From contig NZ_LN831197.1 in assembly GCF_001375535.1 (NCBI RefSeq), forward strand, positions 919,752 to 983,751: a stretch of DNA of 64,000 nucleotides, read 5' to 3'. The translations under genes were made by a program, and so were the position numbers. Shown here piece after piece: positions 56,010 through 64,000 of the stretch (the stretch's first letter is position 1; every line of letters starts with the position of its first letter). Source of the DNA: Bacillus niameyensis (lineage in GTDB: Bacteria; Bacillota; Bacilli; Bacillales; Bacillaceae_C). The notes beneath the pieces are model-generated. The model was given only the letters and a program-made list of their open reading frames with translations. It was not told where the DNA came from and did not search any database.

Positions 56010-59000
56010 TCATTTTATATGTGCTTCTTCTCTTACATTTTCCAACTTAACTGAAACAATTTTGGAAACCCCTGACTCTTGCATAGTTACCCCGTATAAT
56101 ACGTCTGCGCCTTGCATTGTTCCTTGTCGATGAGTGATTACGATAAATTGCGTTTCCGAACTAAACGCTCGTAAATAATGGCTAAAGCGTTCAACATTTG
56201 CTTCATCTAATGCCGCTTCGACTTCATCCAATACACAAAAAGGTACAGGGCGAATTTTTAAAATAGAAAAAAGCAATGCAATGGCTGTCAGCGAACGTTC
56301 GCCACCTGATAATAGACTTAAGTTTTGGAGTTTCTTTCCAGGGGGCTGTGCGATAATATCTACTCCCGTATTTAAAAGATCGTCGGGGTTAGTGAGCTCT
56401 AATTTAGCTTTTCCACCTCCAAAGAGTGCCACAAAAACTCCAGTAAACTGCCCTTGAATTTCATTAAAAGTAAGGCTGAAGCGTTTTTTCATTTCTTCGT
56501 CCATTTCTGCCATTACCTGAAATAAATGAGTTTTTGCTTCGGTTAAATCTTCTTCTTGCTCTGTTAGGAAGCAATATCTTTCATTAATTCTTTCGTATTC
56601 CTCAATTGCACCAAGGTTTACCGAACCAAGCTCCGCGATTTCAATTTTAAGCAATTTTACTTTTTTCCTCGTATCCTCAACTGAAAGCAACAGTGGATAT
56701 TGGGCCTTTGCGCCTTCATACGTTAACGAATACTCTTCACGCAACTTCTGAAGAAGATTATCAAGTTCCACTTCTAACCGATTACTTTTTACTTCTTCAC
56801 TTCTTAATGCATTACTAATCCCATTATAAAGTCGTTGCTGTTCTTTAACATTAGCTTCCTTTTGTTCAATACGAATTTGAAGTTCAAATCGCTCTTCTCT
56901 TTTTAGTGACAACGTCTTTTCGATTGTATCTTTATTTTCCTTCTGAGAATTAATTTGCTCTGCCAATTCGATTTCATTTGTTTGGTGGCCTGACATCTCA
57001 CCTTGTAGCCAATTCAAATCCTCTTCTAACGATTCTTTATGCGCCTTAATCTCATCGTATTCAGCTAAAAGGCTCTCTATTTGTTTCTTTGTAGAAGATA
57101 ATTGTTCCTTCACAACTGCTCGTTTAGAAGACAATTCAGCAATTTCCTTTTCCAACGATTCTTTTGATTGTCTTTCACTATTCCGTTTCGCAGTTAATTC
57201 TTCGATCCGTTTATTTAATGATTTGATACTCTTATCACATTTAGCGATGACTTCATCAAGGGCATGAATTCTATCACTAATTTTATTTTTTTCGTTTTTC
57301 AACTCATTTGTTTCAAAATCATAGAGAGAGAGTCTATCATCAATATTTTTTTTATTGATTTCAATTTGGGCAAAAGCTGTCTGTGTATCGTTTTTCTGAA
57401 TTCTTAAGTCTTGACCTTTTTCTTTAATGCTTTCAAGTTTTTCTTCTTCTTCGGACAATTGATATTTTATCAAATGCCACTCCTTTTCAAGTGCATTCGT
57501 TTTAGATCTCATATCCTCTAAATTTTTCTTTAAATCTTCAAGTTCTGACTTACGCCCAAGCAATGAGGTTGTTTTTTGTTTAGATGCTCCCCCAGTCATT
57601 GATCCTCCAGGGTTTACTACATCTCCATCTAATGTCACAATACGCAAACGATATTGAAGCAACTTAGCTAATTGATTAGCGCCTGGAAGATCTTTTGCAA
57701 TGACAATATTGCCTAATAAACTTTGAACCGCCTGGCTATGTTTTTCCTTATACTGAACAAGCTCTGCTGCTATACCAACAAATGCAGAATTAGAAGCTAA
57801 TATTGTCTTTTGACTTAGCTGTAGACCTTTCCCTTTTATAACATCTAAAGGTAAAAAAGTGGCTCTGCCAAGTTGCTTCTTTTTTAAAAAGGCAATCGCG
57901 TTTCTAGCGTTCCCTTCGGATCTCACCACAATATGTTGCATTGCACCTCCAAGCGCTATTTCAATCGCTTGAGCATACTCTTTAGGAACTTGAATAAGTT
58001 CAGCAATCGCCCCTTCAATGCCTTCAAGTTCGTCATTTTTAGCTTTGAGTATTTCTTTAACCCCGTGGTAAAAACCAGTATAATCCTCTTCCATTTCTTC
58101 TAATGTTTCTTTTCTGGATTCTGTTTTCTGTATAAACTGCTGTGCCTTTTGAAGCAAGGAGCTTTTCATATCAAATTCTTCACTCAAAGTCTGGACCTTT
58201 TTTTGAGATTCTTGATAAAGAGCAAGTTGATTTTCTATTGCCTTTTCAATCTCATCCAATTCGCTTCGCTTAGTCTCATACAGTTTTAAGCATTCATTTC
58301 GTTGTTCAATATACTTTTTATTTTCTTCATCAAGCCGATTATTTCTAACCATTTGTTGATTTAGTTGTTGTTGTAAATATTTTAGTTCATTTTTTGCTGA
58401 AGCCTGTTCATTTAACACATCAATATAATCACTTTTTAGCGATTCAATTGTTTCTTCTATCGTTCCATTTAGCTCATGAACTTGTTTCTTTTTCTTATCT
58501 AGTGATTTTTTTAATGTATGAGCTTCCTCTTCTTTTAAAGCTAATTCTGATTCTGCCTTTTGTCGTTTTTGTTTCAACTGCTCAATTTTCAAAACCGCAT
58601 CACTAACCGATTTTTTCAATTGCTCAGAATTAAGAGTAGCATTATTTTTTCTTTCTTTTTGCAGTTCCAGTCTTCCTTGAAGCTTCTCTAATTCCTTTGT
58701 AGCTGTAAGTAATTGCGACTGTAATTCAGCTATTTTCTCATCAAGAGTAGCAAGATTCATTCGATCGTTTTTCAAATCTAGTTCCATTTGATGCAGGTTA
58801 TGAGATAGATCTTGCTCTCTTTTTACTAATTGACACAATTCGTTCTTTGATTGTTCCCAACCTTCATGGAGCATTCCAATTTCATGAGCAGTAAGAGCAA
58901 TTTCATGTATTTTCAAATCTTTTTCCTTTTGGAGAAAATCATTCGCAATGGATGCTTGTATTTTTAAAGGCTCAATTTGCCCTTCTAATTCGTGTAATAT

Positions 59001-59579
59001 ATCTTTTACCCTATTTAAGTTTTCTGTTGTTTCCAGAAGCTTTGACTCTGCTTTCTTTTTCCGGGTCTTATATTTTAATACCCCAGCAGCTTCCTCAAAA
59101 ATAACTCTTCTTTCCTCGGGCTTACTATTGAGTATTTCTTCGATTTTCCCTTGACTGATGATTGAAAAAGCTTCTTTTCCCAGTCCAGAATCCATGAATA
59201 AATCAATAATATCTTTAAGACGACAACTTTGGTTGTTTAATAAATATTCGCTTTCCCCTGATCGAAATACCCTTCTAGCTACACAAACTTCATTGTATTC
59301 AATCGGAAGTCTGCTGTCTTCGTTATTTAGCGTTAATGCAACTTCAGCATAATTCAAGGGTTTTCTAGAATCACTGCCTGCAAAGATAATATCCTCCATT
59401 TTCCCTCCACGTAGTGACTTTGCGGATTGTTCACCTAATACCCAGCGAATTGCATCTGTAATATTACTTTTACCACTTCCATTTGGTCCAACAACCGCTG
59501 TAACACCAGGGACGAATTCAATTGTGACTTTTTCGGCAAATGATTTGAAGCCAATGATATCTAGTTGCTTAAGGAACAT
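56010..59579 (-). CDS. smc: Chromosome condensation ATPase SMC
   Basis: Forms the SMC-ScpAB complex that organises and segregates the chromosome. The 1189-residue protein has Walker A GPNGSGKSN (31-39), a first coiled coil, the hinge (about 515-680, including ALGGAMQHIVVRSEGNARN), the returning coil, then signature LSGGERSLTAIALLFS and Walker B CVLDEVEAALDEANV. Length is as in B. subtilis (1186). ATG at 59579 with GGGGGGGAA upstream. Confidence 0.97.
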   Translation of the reverse strand: MFLKQLDIIGFKSFAEKVTIEFVPGVTAVVGPNGSGKSNITDAIRWVLGEQSAKSLRGGKMEDIIFAGSDSRKPLNYAEVALTLNNEDSRLPIEYNEVCVARRVFRSGESEYLLNNQSCRLKDIIDLFMDSGLGKEAFSIISQGKIEEILNSKPEERRVIFEEAAGVLKYKTRKKKAESKLLETTENLNRVKDILHELEGQIEPLKIQASIANDFLQKEKDLKIHEIALTAHEIGMLHEGWEQSKNELCQLVKREQDLSHNLHQMELDLKNDRMNLATLDEKIAELQSQLLTATKELEKLQGRLELQKERKNNATLNSEQLKKSVSDAVLKIEQLKQKRQKAESELALKEEEAHTLKKSLDKKKKQVHELNGTIEETIESLKSDYIDVLNEQASAKNELKYLQQQLNQQMVRNNRLDEENKKYIEQRNECLKLYETKRSELDEIEKAIENQLALYQESQKKVQTLSEEFDMKSSLLQKAQQFIQKTESRKETLEEMEEDYTGFYHGVKEILKAKNDELEGIEGAIAELIQVPKEYAQAIEIALGGAMQHIVVRSEGNARNAIAFLKKKQLGRATFLPLDVIKGKGLQLSQKTILASNSAFVGIAAELVQYKEKHSQAVQSLLGNIVIAKDLPGANQLAKLLQYRLRIVTLDGDVVNPGGSMTGGASKQKTTSLLGRKSELEDLKKNLEDMRSKTNALEKEWHLIKYQLSEEEEKLESIKEKGQDLRIQKNDTQTAFAQIEINKKNIDDRLSLYDFETNELKNEKNKISDRIHALDEVIAKCDKSIKSLNKRIEELTAKRNSERQSKESLEKEIAELSSKRAVVKEQLSSTKKQIESLLAEYDEIKAHKESLEEDLNWLQGEMSGHQTNEIELAEQINSQKENKDTIEKTLSLKREERFELQIRIEQKEANVKEQQRLYNGISNALRSEEVKSNRLEVELDNLLQKLREEYSLTYEGAKAQYPLLLSVEDTRKKVKLLKIEIAELGSVNLGAIEEYERINERYCFLTEQEEDLTEAKTHLFQVMAEMDEEMKKRFSLTFNEIQGQFTGVFVALFGGGKAKLELTNPDDLLNTGVDIIAQPPGKKLQNLSLLSGGERSLTAIALLFSILKIRPVPFCVLDEVEAALDEANVERFSHYLRAFSSETQFIVITHRQGTMQGADVLYGVTMQESGVSKIVSVKLENVREEAHIK

Positions 59580-59629
59580 AATAATTCCCCCCCTATCTTG
59601 AAAGTATACTGAAAATAGTAAAAGCTTTA

Positions 59630-60355
59630 TTATTGTTTTAGCTTTGCGAGTGCCATTTGCGCGGCATGCTGTTCAGCTTCTTTTTTTGAATGTCCAGAGC
59701 CAGTCCCAAGAATTTCTTCTTCTAAAATAACTTGTGAAACAAAAAGGCGATGATGAGCTGGTCCTTCTTCACTAATAATTTTATACTCAAGCGAACCTGC
59801 TCCATCCCTTTGGACAAACTCCTGTAATTGACTCTTAAAATCCATCACATGCGAAAAAGCACCAGAATCTACTTTTGGATAGACCACTTTATCAAGAAAA
59901 GCAACAACTGTATCTAGTCCTTGGTCAAGGTATAACGCACCAATAAAAGCCTCAAACGCATCCGCTAGTAGTGCTGGACGAGTACGACCACCTGTAAGTT
60001 CTTCACCTTTGCCAAGCAAAACTACCGAACCAAAATCTAATTCATTGGCAAAGTTAACGAGAGCAGGCTCACAGACAATAGATGCTCGTAGTTTGGTCAA
60101 TTCACCTTCACTCATAGTCGGGAATTTTTTATATAAATACTGAGAAATCGTCAATTCTAAGACAGCGTCCCCTAAAAATTCCAGTCGTTCGTTATCTTCG
60201 TAAGGCCTTTTTCGATGCTCATTCACATAGGATGAATGGGTAAAAGCTTGCACTAATAATTGTTCATTATTGAAGGAAATTCCTATTTTTGATTGAAAGG
60301 CATTTAAACTGTTTCTTATAGACTCTGCTTTTTTGTTTCGATTAGATTTACTCAT
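59630..60355 (-). CDS. rnc: Ribonuclease III
   Basis: Cuts double-stranded RNA, including rRNA precursors and sense-antisense hybrids. The 241-residue protein has the catalytic signature [17 protein letters not shown], the second acidic cluster [17 protein letters not shown], and a C-terminal dsRNA-binding domain ([31 protein letters not shown]). ATG at 60355 with AAGGTGAT upstream. A terminator separates it from acpP. Confidence 0.97.
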   Translation of the reverse strand: MSKSNRNKKAESIRNSLNAFQSKIGISFNNEQLLVQAFTHSSYVNEHRKRPYEDNERLEFLGDAVLELTISQYLYKKFPTMSEGELTKLRASIVCEPALVNFANELDFGSVVLLGKGEELTGGRTRPALLADAFEAFIGALYLDQGLDTVVAFLDKVVYPKVDSGAFSHVMDFKSQLQEFVQRDGAGSLEYKIISEEGPAHHRLFVSQVILEEEILGTGSGHSKKEAEQHAAQMALAKLKQ

Positions 60356-60387
60356 GGTTCATCACCTTGTTGTAGTATTTAACGTAG

Positions 60388-60414
60388 AAAAGTCCCGCCG
60401 ACTGGCGACGGGAC
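60388..60414 (-). terminator. Intrinsic terminator after acpP
   Basis: GTCCCGCC (60392-60399) pairs with GGCGACGGGAC (60404-60414) with one bulged base region and a four-base loop; the minus strand continues TTTTC. It ends the fapR-plsX-fabD-fabG-acpP group. Confidence 0.8.
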
Positions 60415-60430
60415 GTTGTTCATTAAAAAC

Positions 60431-60664
60431 TTAAGCTTTGCTTTCTATGTAATTGACAGCATCGCCAACTGTTGCAATTTTTTCTGCGTCATCATCAGAA
60501 ATTTCCATATCGAATTCATCTTCCAATTCCATGACTAGTTCTACTACATCCAAGGAGTCAGCTCCTAAGTCATCTTTAAAAGAAGCCTCTAGAGTTACCT
60601 TTGATTCTTCAGCACCTAATCGATCAACGATAATCTTTGTTACACGTTCCACTGTATTTGCCAT
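60431..60664 (-). CDS. acpP: Acyl carrier protein
   Basis: Carries acyl chains on a phosphopantetheine arm during fatty acid synthesis. The 77-residue protein has the attachment Ser37 in [18 protein letters not shown] at 60664 with GGGGAGGTGA upstream. Own promoter at 60686-60714 allows the high expression typical of ACP. Often called acpA in B. subtilis. Confidence 0.97.
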   Translation of the reverse strand: MANTVERVTKIIVDRLGAEESKVTLEASFKDDLGADSLDVVELVMELEDEFDMEISDDDAEKIATVGDAVNYIESKA

Positions 60665-60685
60665 TCAACTCACCTCCCCTCAAGT

Positions 60686-60714
60686 ATTATAAAGTATTCA
60701 CAATTAAATTTAAA
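60686..60714 (-). promoter_or_regulatory. Promoter of acpP
   Basis: On the minus strand TTTAAA (60709-60714), 17 bases, a perfect TATAAT (60686-60691), 22 bases upstream of the acpP start. Confidence 0.65.
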
Positions 60715-60741
60715 CAAGCCCTTGGAAAAATTTTAGTTCTA

Positions 60742-61485
60742 TTACATATACATGCCGCCATTAACATGTAAAGTTTGGCCTGTAATATATTTTGATTCAT
60801 CTGATGAGAGGAATACGGCCAAATTCGCAATATCTGCAACTTCTCCAAACGTTCCAAGCGGAATTTGTTTCAGCATTGCTTCCTTAGTTTCTTCCGGAAG
60901 TTCATCCGTCATATCGGTTCTAATAAATCCTGGTGCAATTGCGTTTACCGTAATACCTCTTGAAGCTAATTCCATAGCGGATGTTTTCGTTAATCCAAAC
61001 ACCCCTGCCTTTGCAGCTGAATAATTTGCTTGCCCAGGGTTCCCACTAGCACCAACAACAGAAGAGATATTAATAATTCTTCCAAATCTTTGCTTCATCA
61101 TTTGTCTTGAAACAGCTTTAATACAATTAAATACGCCCTTCAGGTTGATGTTTAGCACATCATCCCATTCATCTTCCTTCATTCTCATTAATAAATTATC
61201 TCGAGTAATCCCTGCATTATTTACTAGAATGTCCAATTTACCGAATTCATGAACGGTTTCCTTAACCATTTCTTGGACATCTGTCATATTAGATACATCA
61301 CATTGATAAATCATTGCTTTTCTTCCAAGACTGATAATCTCATCCATCGTTGCTTTTGCCTTTGCTTCACTGCCAGAATAATTTACGACAACATTCGCGC
61401 CTTCTTTAGCCAAAAAAATAGCAATTTCCTTGCCTATTCCCCTGGAAGCTCCAGTAACAATGGCTACTTTCCCCTCTAGTTTCAT
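60742..61485 (-). CDS. fabG: 3-oxoacyl-ACP reductase
   Basis: NADPH-dependent short-chain reductase of the elongation cycle. The 247-residue protein has the cofactor motif [12 protein letters not shown] (89-92), catalytic Ser in ISSVVG and Tyr155-x-x-x-Lys159 in NYSAAKAG, and the C-terminal [13 protein letters not shown]. Its ATG overlaps fabD by four bases. Confidence 0.97.
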   Translation of the reverse strand: MKLEGKVAIVTGASRGIGKEIAIFLAKEGANVVVNYSGSEAKAKATMDEIISLGRKAMIYQCDVSNMTDVQEMVKETVHEFGKLDILVNNAGITRDNLLMRMKEDEWDDVLNINLKGVFNCIKAVSRQMMKQRFGRIINISSVVGASGNPGQANYSAAKAGVFGLTKTSAMELASRGITVNAIAPGFIRTDMTDELPEETKEAMLKQIPLGTFGEVADIANLAVFLSSDESKYITGQTLHVNGGMYM

Positions 61486-62429
61486 CCCTCTTCCCCCTTT
61501 AATGCTTTAATTGTTTCTTCGCATGTTTGTTCATCTTGAACAGAAAAAGTTGTTACATTCCTATCTATTTTCCGAATCAAGCCCGACAGTACTTTTCCCG
61601 GTCCAATTTCGACAAATGTATCAACGCCCAATTCAATCATTTTTCTTACGGAATCTTCCCATAACACAGGGGAATAAAGCTGTTTTACTAAAAGTTCTTG
61701 AATTTTATCTTTTTCTTTTTCAGGTTGTGCTGTGACATTGGCAATTACTGGTATATTTGCATTGTCAATCCGGATTTCCTCAAGTATAGTTGAAAATCTT
61801 TCTGCAGCTGGTTTCATTAATGCTGAATGAAACGGTCCACTTACTTGAAGAGGCAGTACCCGTTTAGCACCTTTTTCTTTTGCTTGTATACCAGCCTTCT
61901 CCACACCCGCTACTGTACCAGAAATAACAATCTGGCCAGGACAATTCAAATTAGCAAGTTGGACAGACTCCCCAGTTGCCGTTACCACCTCACATATATT
62001 CTGAAGGTCTTCACGATCTAATCCTAATACAGCCGCCATAGTCCCTTCACCGTTTGGTACTGCATCTTCCATATATTCTCCTCGTTTTGAAACTATGTAA
62101 ACTGCATCTGAAAACTCGATTACACCACTAGCTACTAACGCTGTATATTCACCAAGACTATGTCCAGCTGTATAATTAGGTGTAATTCCAGCATCATGAA
62201 GCATTTGCCAAAGTGCAATGCTCGTTGTTAATAATGCTGGTTGTGCATTATTTGTTTTTGTCAATTCTTCTAATGGACCATTAAAAATAATGGAACTTAA
62301 ACTGCGACCTAGCCGCTCATCCGCATTGTCAAATATTTTTTTTGCCACTTCATTTTTTTCATAAACTGTTAATCCCATTCCTACTGTTTGTGACCCCTGG
62401 CCAGGAAAAACAAAAGCAATTTTCCCCAT
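61482..62429 (-). CDS. fabD: Malonyl-CoA:ACP transacylase
   Basis: Loads malonyl groups onto ACP. The 315-residue protein has FPGQGSQ at the N-terminus, nucleophile Ser91 in [10 protein letters not shown] and His201 in [11 protein letters not shown] at 62429 with GGGGAGA upstream; follows plsX by 13 bases. Confidence 0.97.
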   Translation of the reverse strand: MGKIAFVFPGQGSQTVGMGLTVYEKNEVAKKIFDNADERLGRSLSSIIFNGPLEELTKTNNAQPALLTTSIALWQMLHDAGITPNYTAGHSLGEYTALVASGVIEFSDAVYIVSKRGEYMEDAVPNGEGTMAAVLGLDREDLQNICEVVTATGESVQLANLNCPGQIVISGTVAGVEKAGIQAKEKGAKRVLPLQVSGPFHSALMKPAAERFSTILEEIRIDNANIPVIANVTAQPEKEKDKIQELLVKQLYSPVLWEDSVRKMIELGVDTFVEIGPGKVLSGLIRKIDRNVTTFSVQDEQTCEETIKALKGEEG

Positions 62430-62442
62430 ACTCTCATCTCCC

Positions 62443-63432
62443 CTATTCGTTATTTACGTCTAATGCATTTCCGATTGTTGTTGATATATCATGTTTAATC
62501 ATCTCACGAGTTTGACGGATCGCATGATAAATAGCATTTGCGTTGGAAGAACCATGCGCTTTGATAACAGGTGAAGCAAGTCCAAATAAACAAGCTCCTC
62601 CATACTCGGTATAATCCATTTTATTTTTTATTTGGCCAAGATCAGATTTAATCATTCCTGCGGCCAACTTATTTTTAAATCCGCTTGTTAATGTCGCTTT
62701 TAGCATGGAAAAAAGACCAGATGCTGTTCCTTCAATTGTTTTCAAAACAACGTTTCCAGTAAAACCATCAGTGACGACAACGTCTGCGTGACCCTCTAAA
62801 ATATCCCTGGACTCAATGTTCCCGACAAAATTAAGGTTTGCTGACTGTAATAATTCAAATGTTTTTTTCGTCAAATCGTTTCCTTTATTTTCCTCAGTGC
62901 CAATATTCAGAAGAGCAACCCGCGGACTTTTAAGCTTTCGAACTTGTTGCGCATAAATATTTCCCATAATAGCATATTGTAACAAGTGCTCAGGCTTGGC
63001 ATCCGCGTTTGCACCAACATCAAGAAAAACAAATCCTTGTCCATCTAAAGTAGGTAATGTAGGAGCAAGTGCCGGACGATCGATCCCTTTAATTCTCCCA
63101 ACAACAAACAAACCAGCGGCCATAAGTGCACCTGTATTTCCAGCAGAAATACAGGCATCAGCTTCTCCATTTTTCACGGCCTGTGCCATCATAACCATAG
63201 AAGCTGTTTTTTTTCTACGAACAGCCTTTACAGGCTCGTCCGTAGACTCAATTTTTTCATCAGTATGAATAACGCGAACACGTCCATTATCTGTTAAAAA
63301 TTCTTTAATGTTAGACTCTTTTCCATATAAAATAAATTCTGTATCGGCAAACTCTTGAGAGGCCCGATTCACACCTAAAACAATTTCTTTTGGTGCATTG
63401 TCGCCCCCCATTGCATCAATGGCTATTTTCAT
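62443..63432 (-). CDS. plsX: Phosphate acyltransferase PlsX
   Basis: Converts acyl-ACP to acyl-phosphate, the donor for PlsY in phosphatidate synthesis. The 329-residue protein has [20 protein letters not shown], the [14 protein letters not shown] motif and [17 protein letters not shown]. Its ATG overlaps fapR by four bases (ATGA). Confidence 0.97.
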   Translation of the reverse strand: MKIAIDAMGGDNAPKEIVLGVNRASQEFADTEFILYGKESNIKEFLTDNGRVRVIHTDEKIESTDEPVKAVRRKKTASMVMMAQAVKNGEADACISAGNTGALMAAGLFVVGRIKGIDRPALAPTLPTLDGQGFVFLDVGANADAKPEHLLQYAIMGNIYAQQVRKLKSPRVALLNIGTEENKGNDLTKKTFELLQSANLNFVGNIESRDILEGHADVVVTDGFTGNVVLKTIEGTASGLFSMLKATLTSGFKNKLAAGMIKSDLGQIKNKMDYTEYGGACLFGLASPVIKAHGSSNANAIYHAIRQTREMIKHDISTTIGNALDVNNE

Positions 63433-64000
63433 GATTTATCTCCTTCTATTGTTGGACTGGATCTAAACATTTCAAATTCACCTTTAAACACAAGTTCCTG
63501 ATCCACATAGCTTTTTACACCTACAATTGTTCGATCTTGTGACCAAGATTGTTTCTTAACTTTTGCTTTAGCTACCACTCTCTCACCAGCCTTTACTGGT
63601 CTAGTAAAATGAATATTGACCTTAACTGTTAAAGCAAGCTCATCGTTTATGACGGCAACAGCTAAGGAATTGGCCTGAGCGAAAAGATGGTGTCCCCTTG
63701 CTATGGAATTTCGTTTAAAAGTATGCTCTTTTTTCACATCAAATATGGAAATAGCCGACTGATCCAGCTCAATATCAATGATGTCCCCAATTACCTCATC
63801 AATGGGTAACGCTTTAACTTCATCTTCAACATGTTTTTCGGCAACATGTTTAATTCTTTCTCTTAATTCAGGAATAGAAAGTTCCATTCTGTCCAGTCTA
63901 ATAGTTTGAACACTAACGGAAAACTTCCCTGCTAAGTCCTCATCGGTAATAAATGGATTTTCTTGAATCGTCTCTTGTAAAAGTCTTTGGCGCTCTTTCT
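63429..64000 (-). CDS. fapR: Fatty acid and phospholipid regulator FapR (5' end cut by window edge)
   Basis: Repressor of fatty acid and phospholipid genes, released by malonyl-CoA. About 189 residues are visible: a DeoR-like helix-turn-helix ([20 protein letters not shown]) at the upstream edge, the linker [14 protein letters not shown], and a hotdog ligand domain with [17 protein letters not shown]. The reading frame runs past 64000; an internal ATG at 63887 would drop the DNA-binding domain and is not the start. The operon promoter and FapR operator are outside the window. Confidence 0.95.
   Translation of the reverse strand, partial: KERQRLLQETIQENPFITDEDLAGKFSVSVQTIRLDRMELSIPELRERIKHVAEKHVEDEVKALPIDEVIGDIIDIELDQSAISIFDVKKEHTFKRNSIARGHHLFAQANSLAVAVINDELALTVKVNIHFTRPVKAGERVVAKAKVKKQSWSQDRTIVGVKSYVDQELVFKGEFEMFRSSPTIEGDKS

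Noticed and set aside
63429-63887. FapR without a DNA-binding domain starting at the internal ATG
   Set aside because: The frame continues upstream with a clear helix-turn-helix up to the window edge, so the gene is only cut by the window.

Overview
The window is a contiguous stretch of a low-GC Gram-positive chromosome, almost certainly a member of the Bacillaceae (Bacillus sensu lato, outside the B. subtilis group). This rests on gene content and order, protein-level resemblance throughout to B. subtilis families, strong GGAGG ribosome binding sites, and frequent TTG/GTG start codons. Every gene I can support lies on the minus strand, so transcription runs from high to low coordinates. Apart from one repeat array there are no tRNA or rRNA genes, insertion sequences, phage genes or CRISPR arrays.

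Read in the direction of transcription, the layout is: (1) 64000-60431, fatty-acid and phospholipid genes fapR (cut by the window edge), plsX, fabD, fabG, acpP; (2) 60355-50374, RNA processing, chromosome condensation, protein targeting and ribosome assembly: rnc, smc, ftsY, ylxM, ffh, rpsP, khpA, ylqD, rimM, trmD, rplS; (3) 50203-47981, signal peptidase lepB, rbgA and rnhB; (4) 47992-47415, three tandem copies of a GC-richer structured repeat; (5) 47323-43516, ylqG-ylqH (a FliK-like/FlhB-like pair) and sucC-sucD; (6) 43446-36075, dprA, topA, xerC, hslV, hslU, codY; (7) 35737-8218, the large fla/che operon from flgB to sigD and swrB; (8) 8068-1, rpsB, tsf, pyrH, frr, uppS, cdsA, dxr, rasP and the start of proS.

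The fla/che block encodes rod and hook (FlgB, FlgC, FliE, FlgD, FlgE, FliK), MS ring and C ring (FliF, FliG, FliM, FliY), the export ATPase complex (FliH, FliI, FliJ), the export gate (FliO, FliP, FliQ, FliR, FlhB, FlhA), placement GTPases (FlhF, FlhG), chemotaxis proteins (CheY, CheB, CheA, CheW, CheC, CheD) and sigma-D, which switches on late flagellar genes. The flanking blocks are core housekeeping functions.

Main departures from the B. subtilis layout: trmFO is missing from its usual place between topA and xerC; CheB is only a methylesterase domain without its receiver domain; the hook protein carries an inserted alanine-rich helical segment of about 180 residues; FlgD seems to have a duplicated C-terminal beta module; and a repeat array sits between rnhB and ylqG and supplies the last codons of rnhB. 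I found no clearly novel multi-gene system. The most unusual sequence is the repeat array, whose units contain paired stem-loops with the same AGGAC loop.
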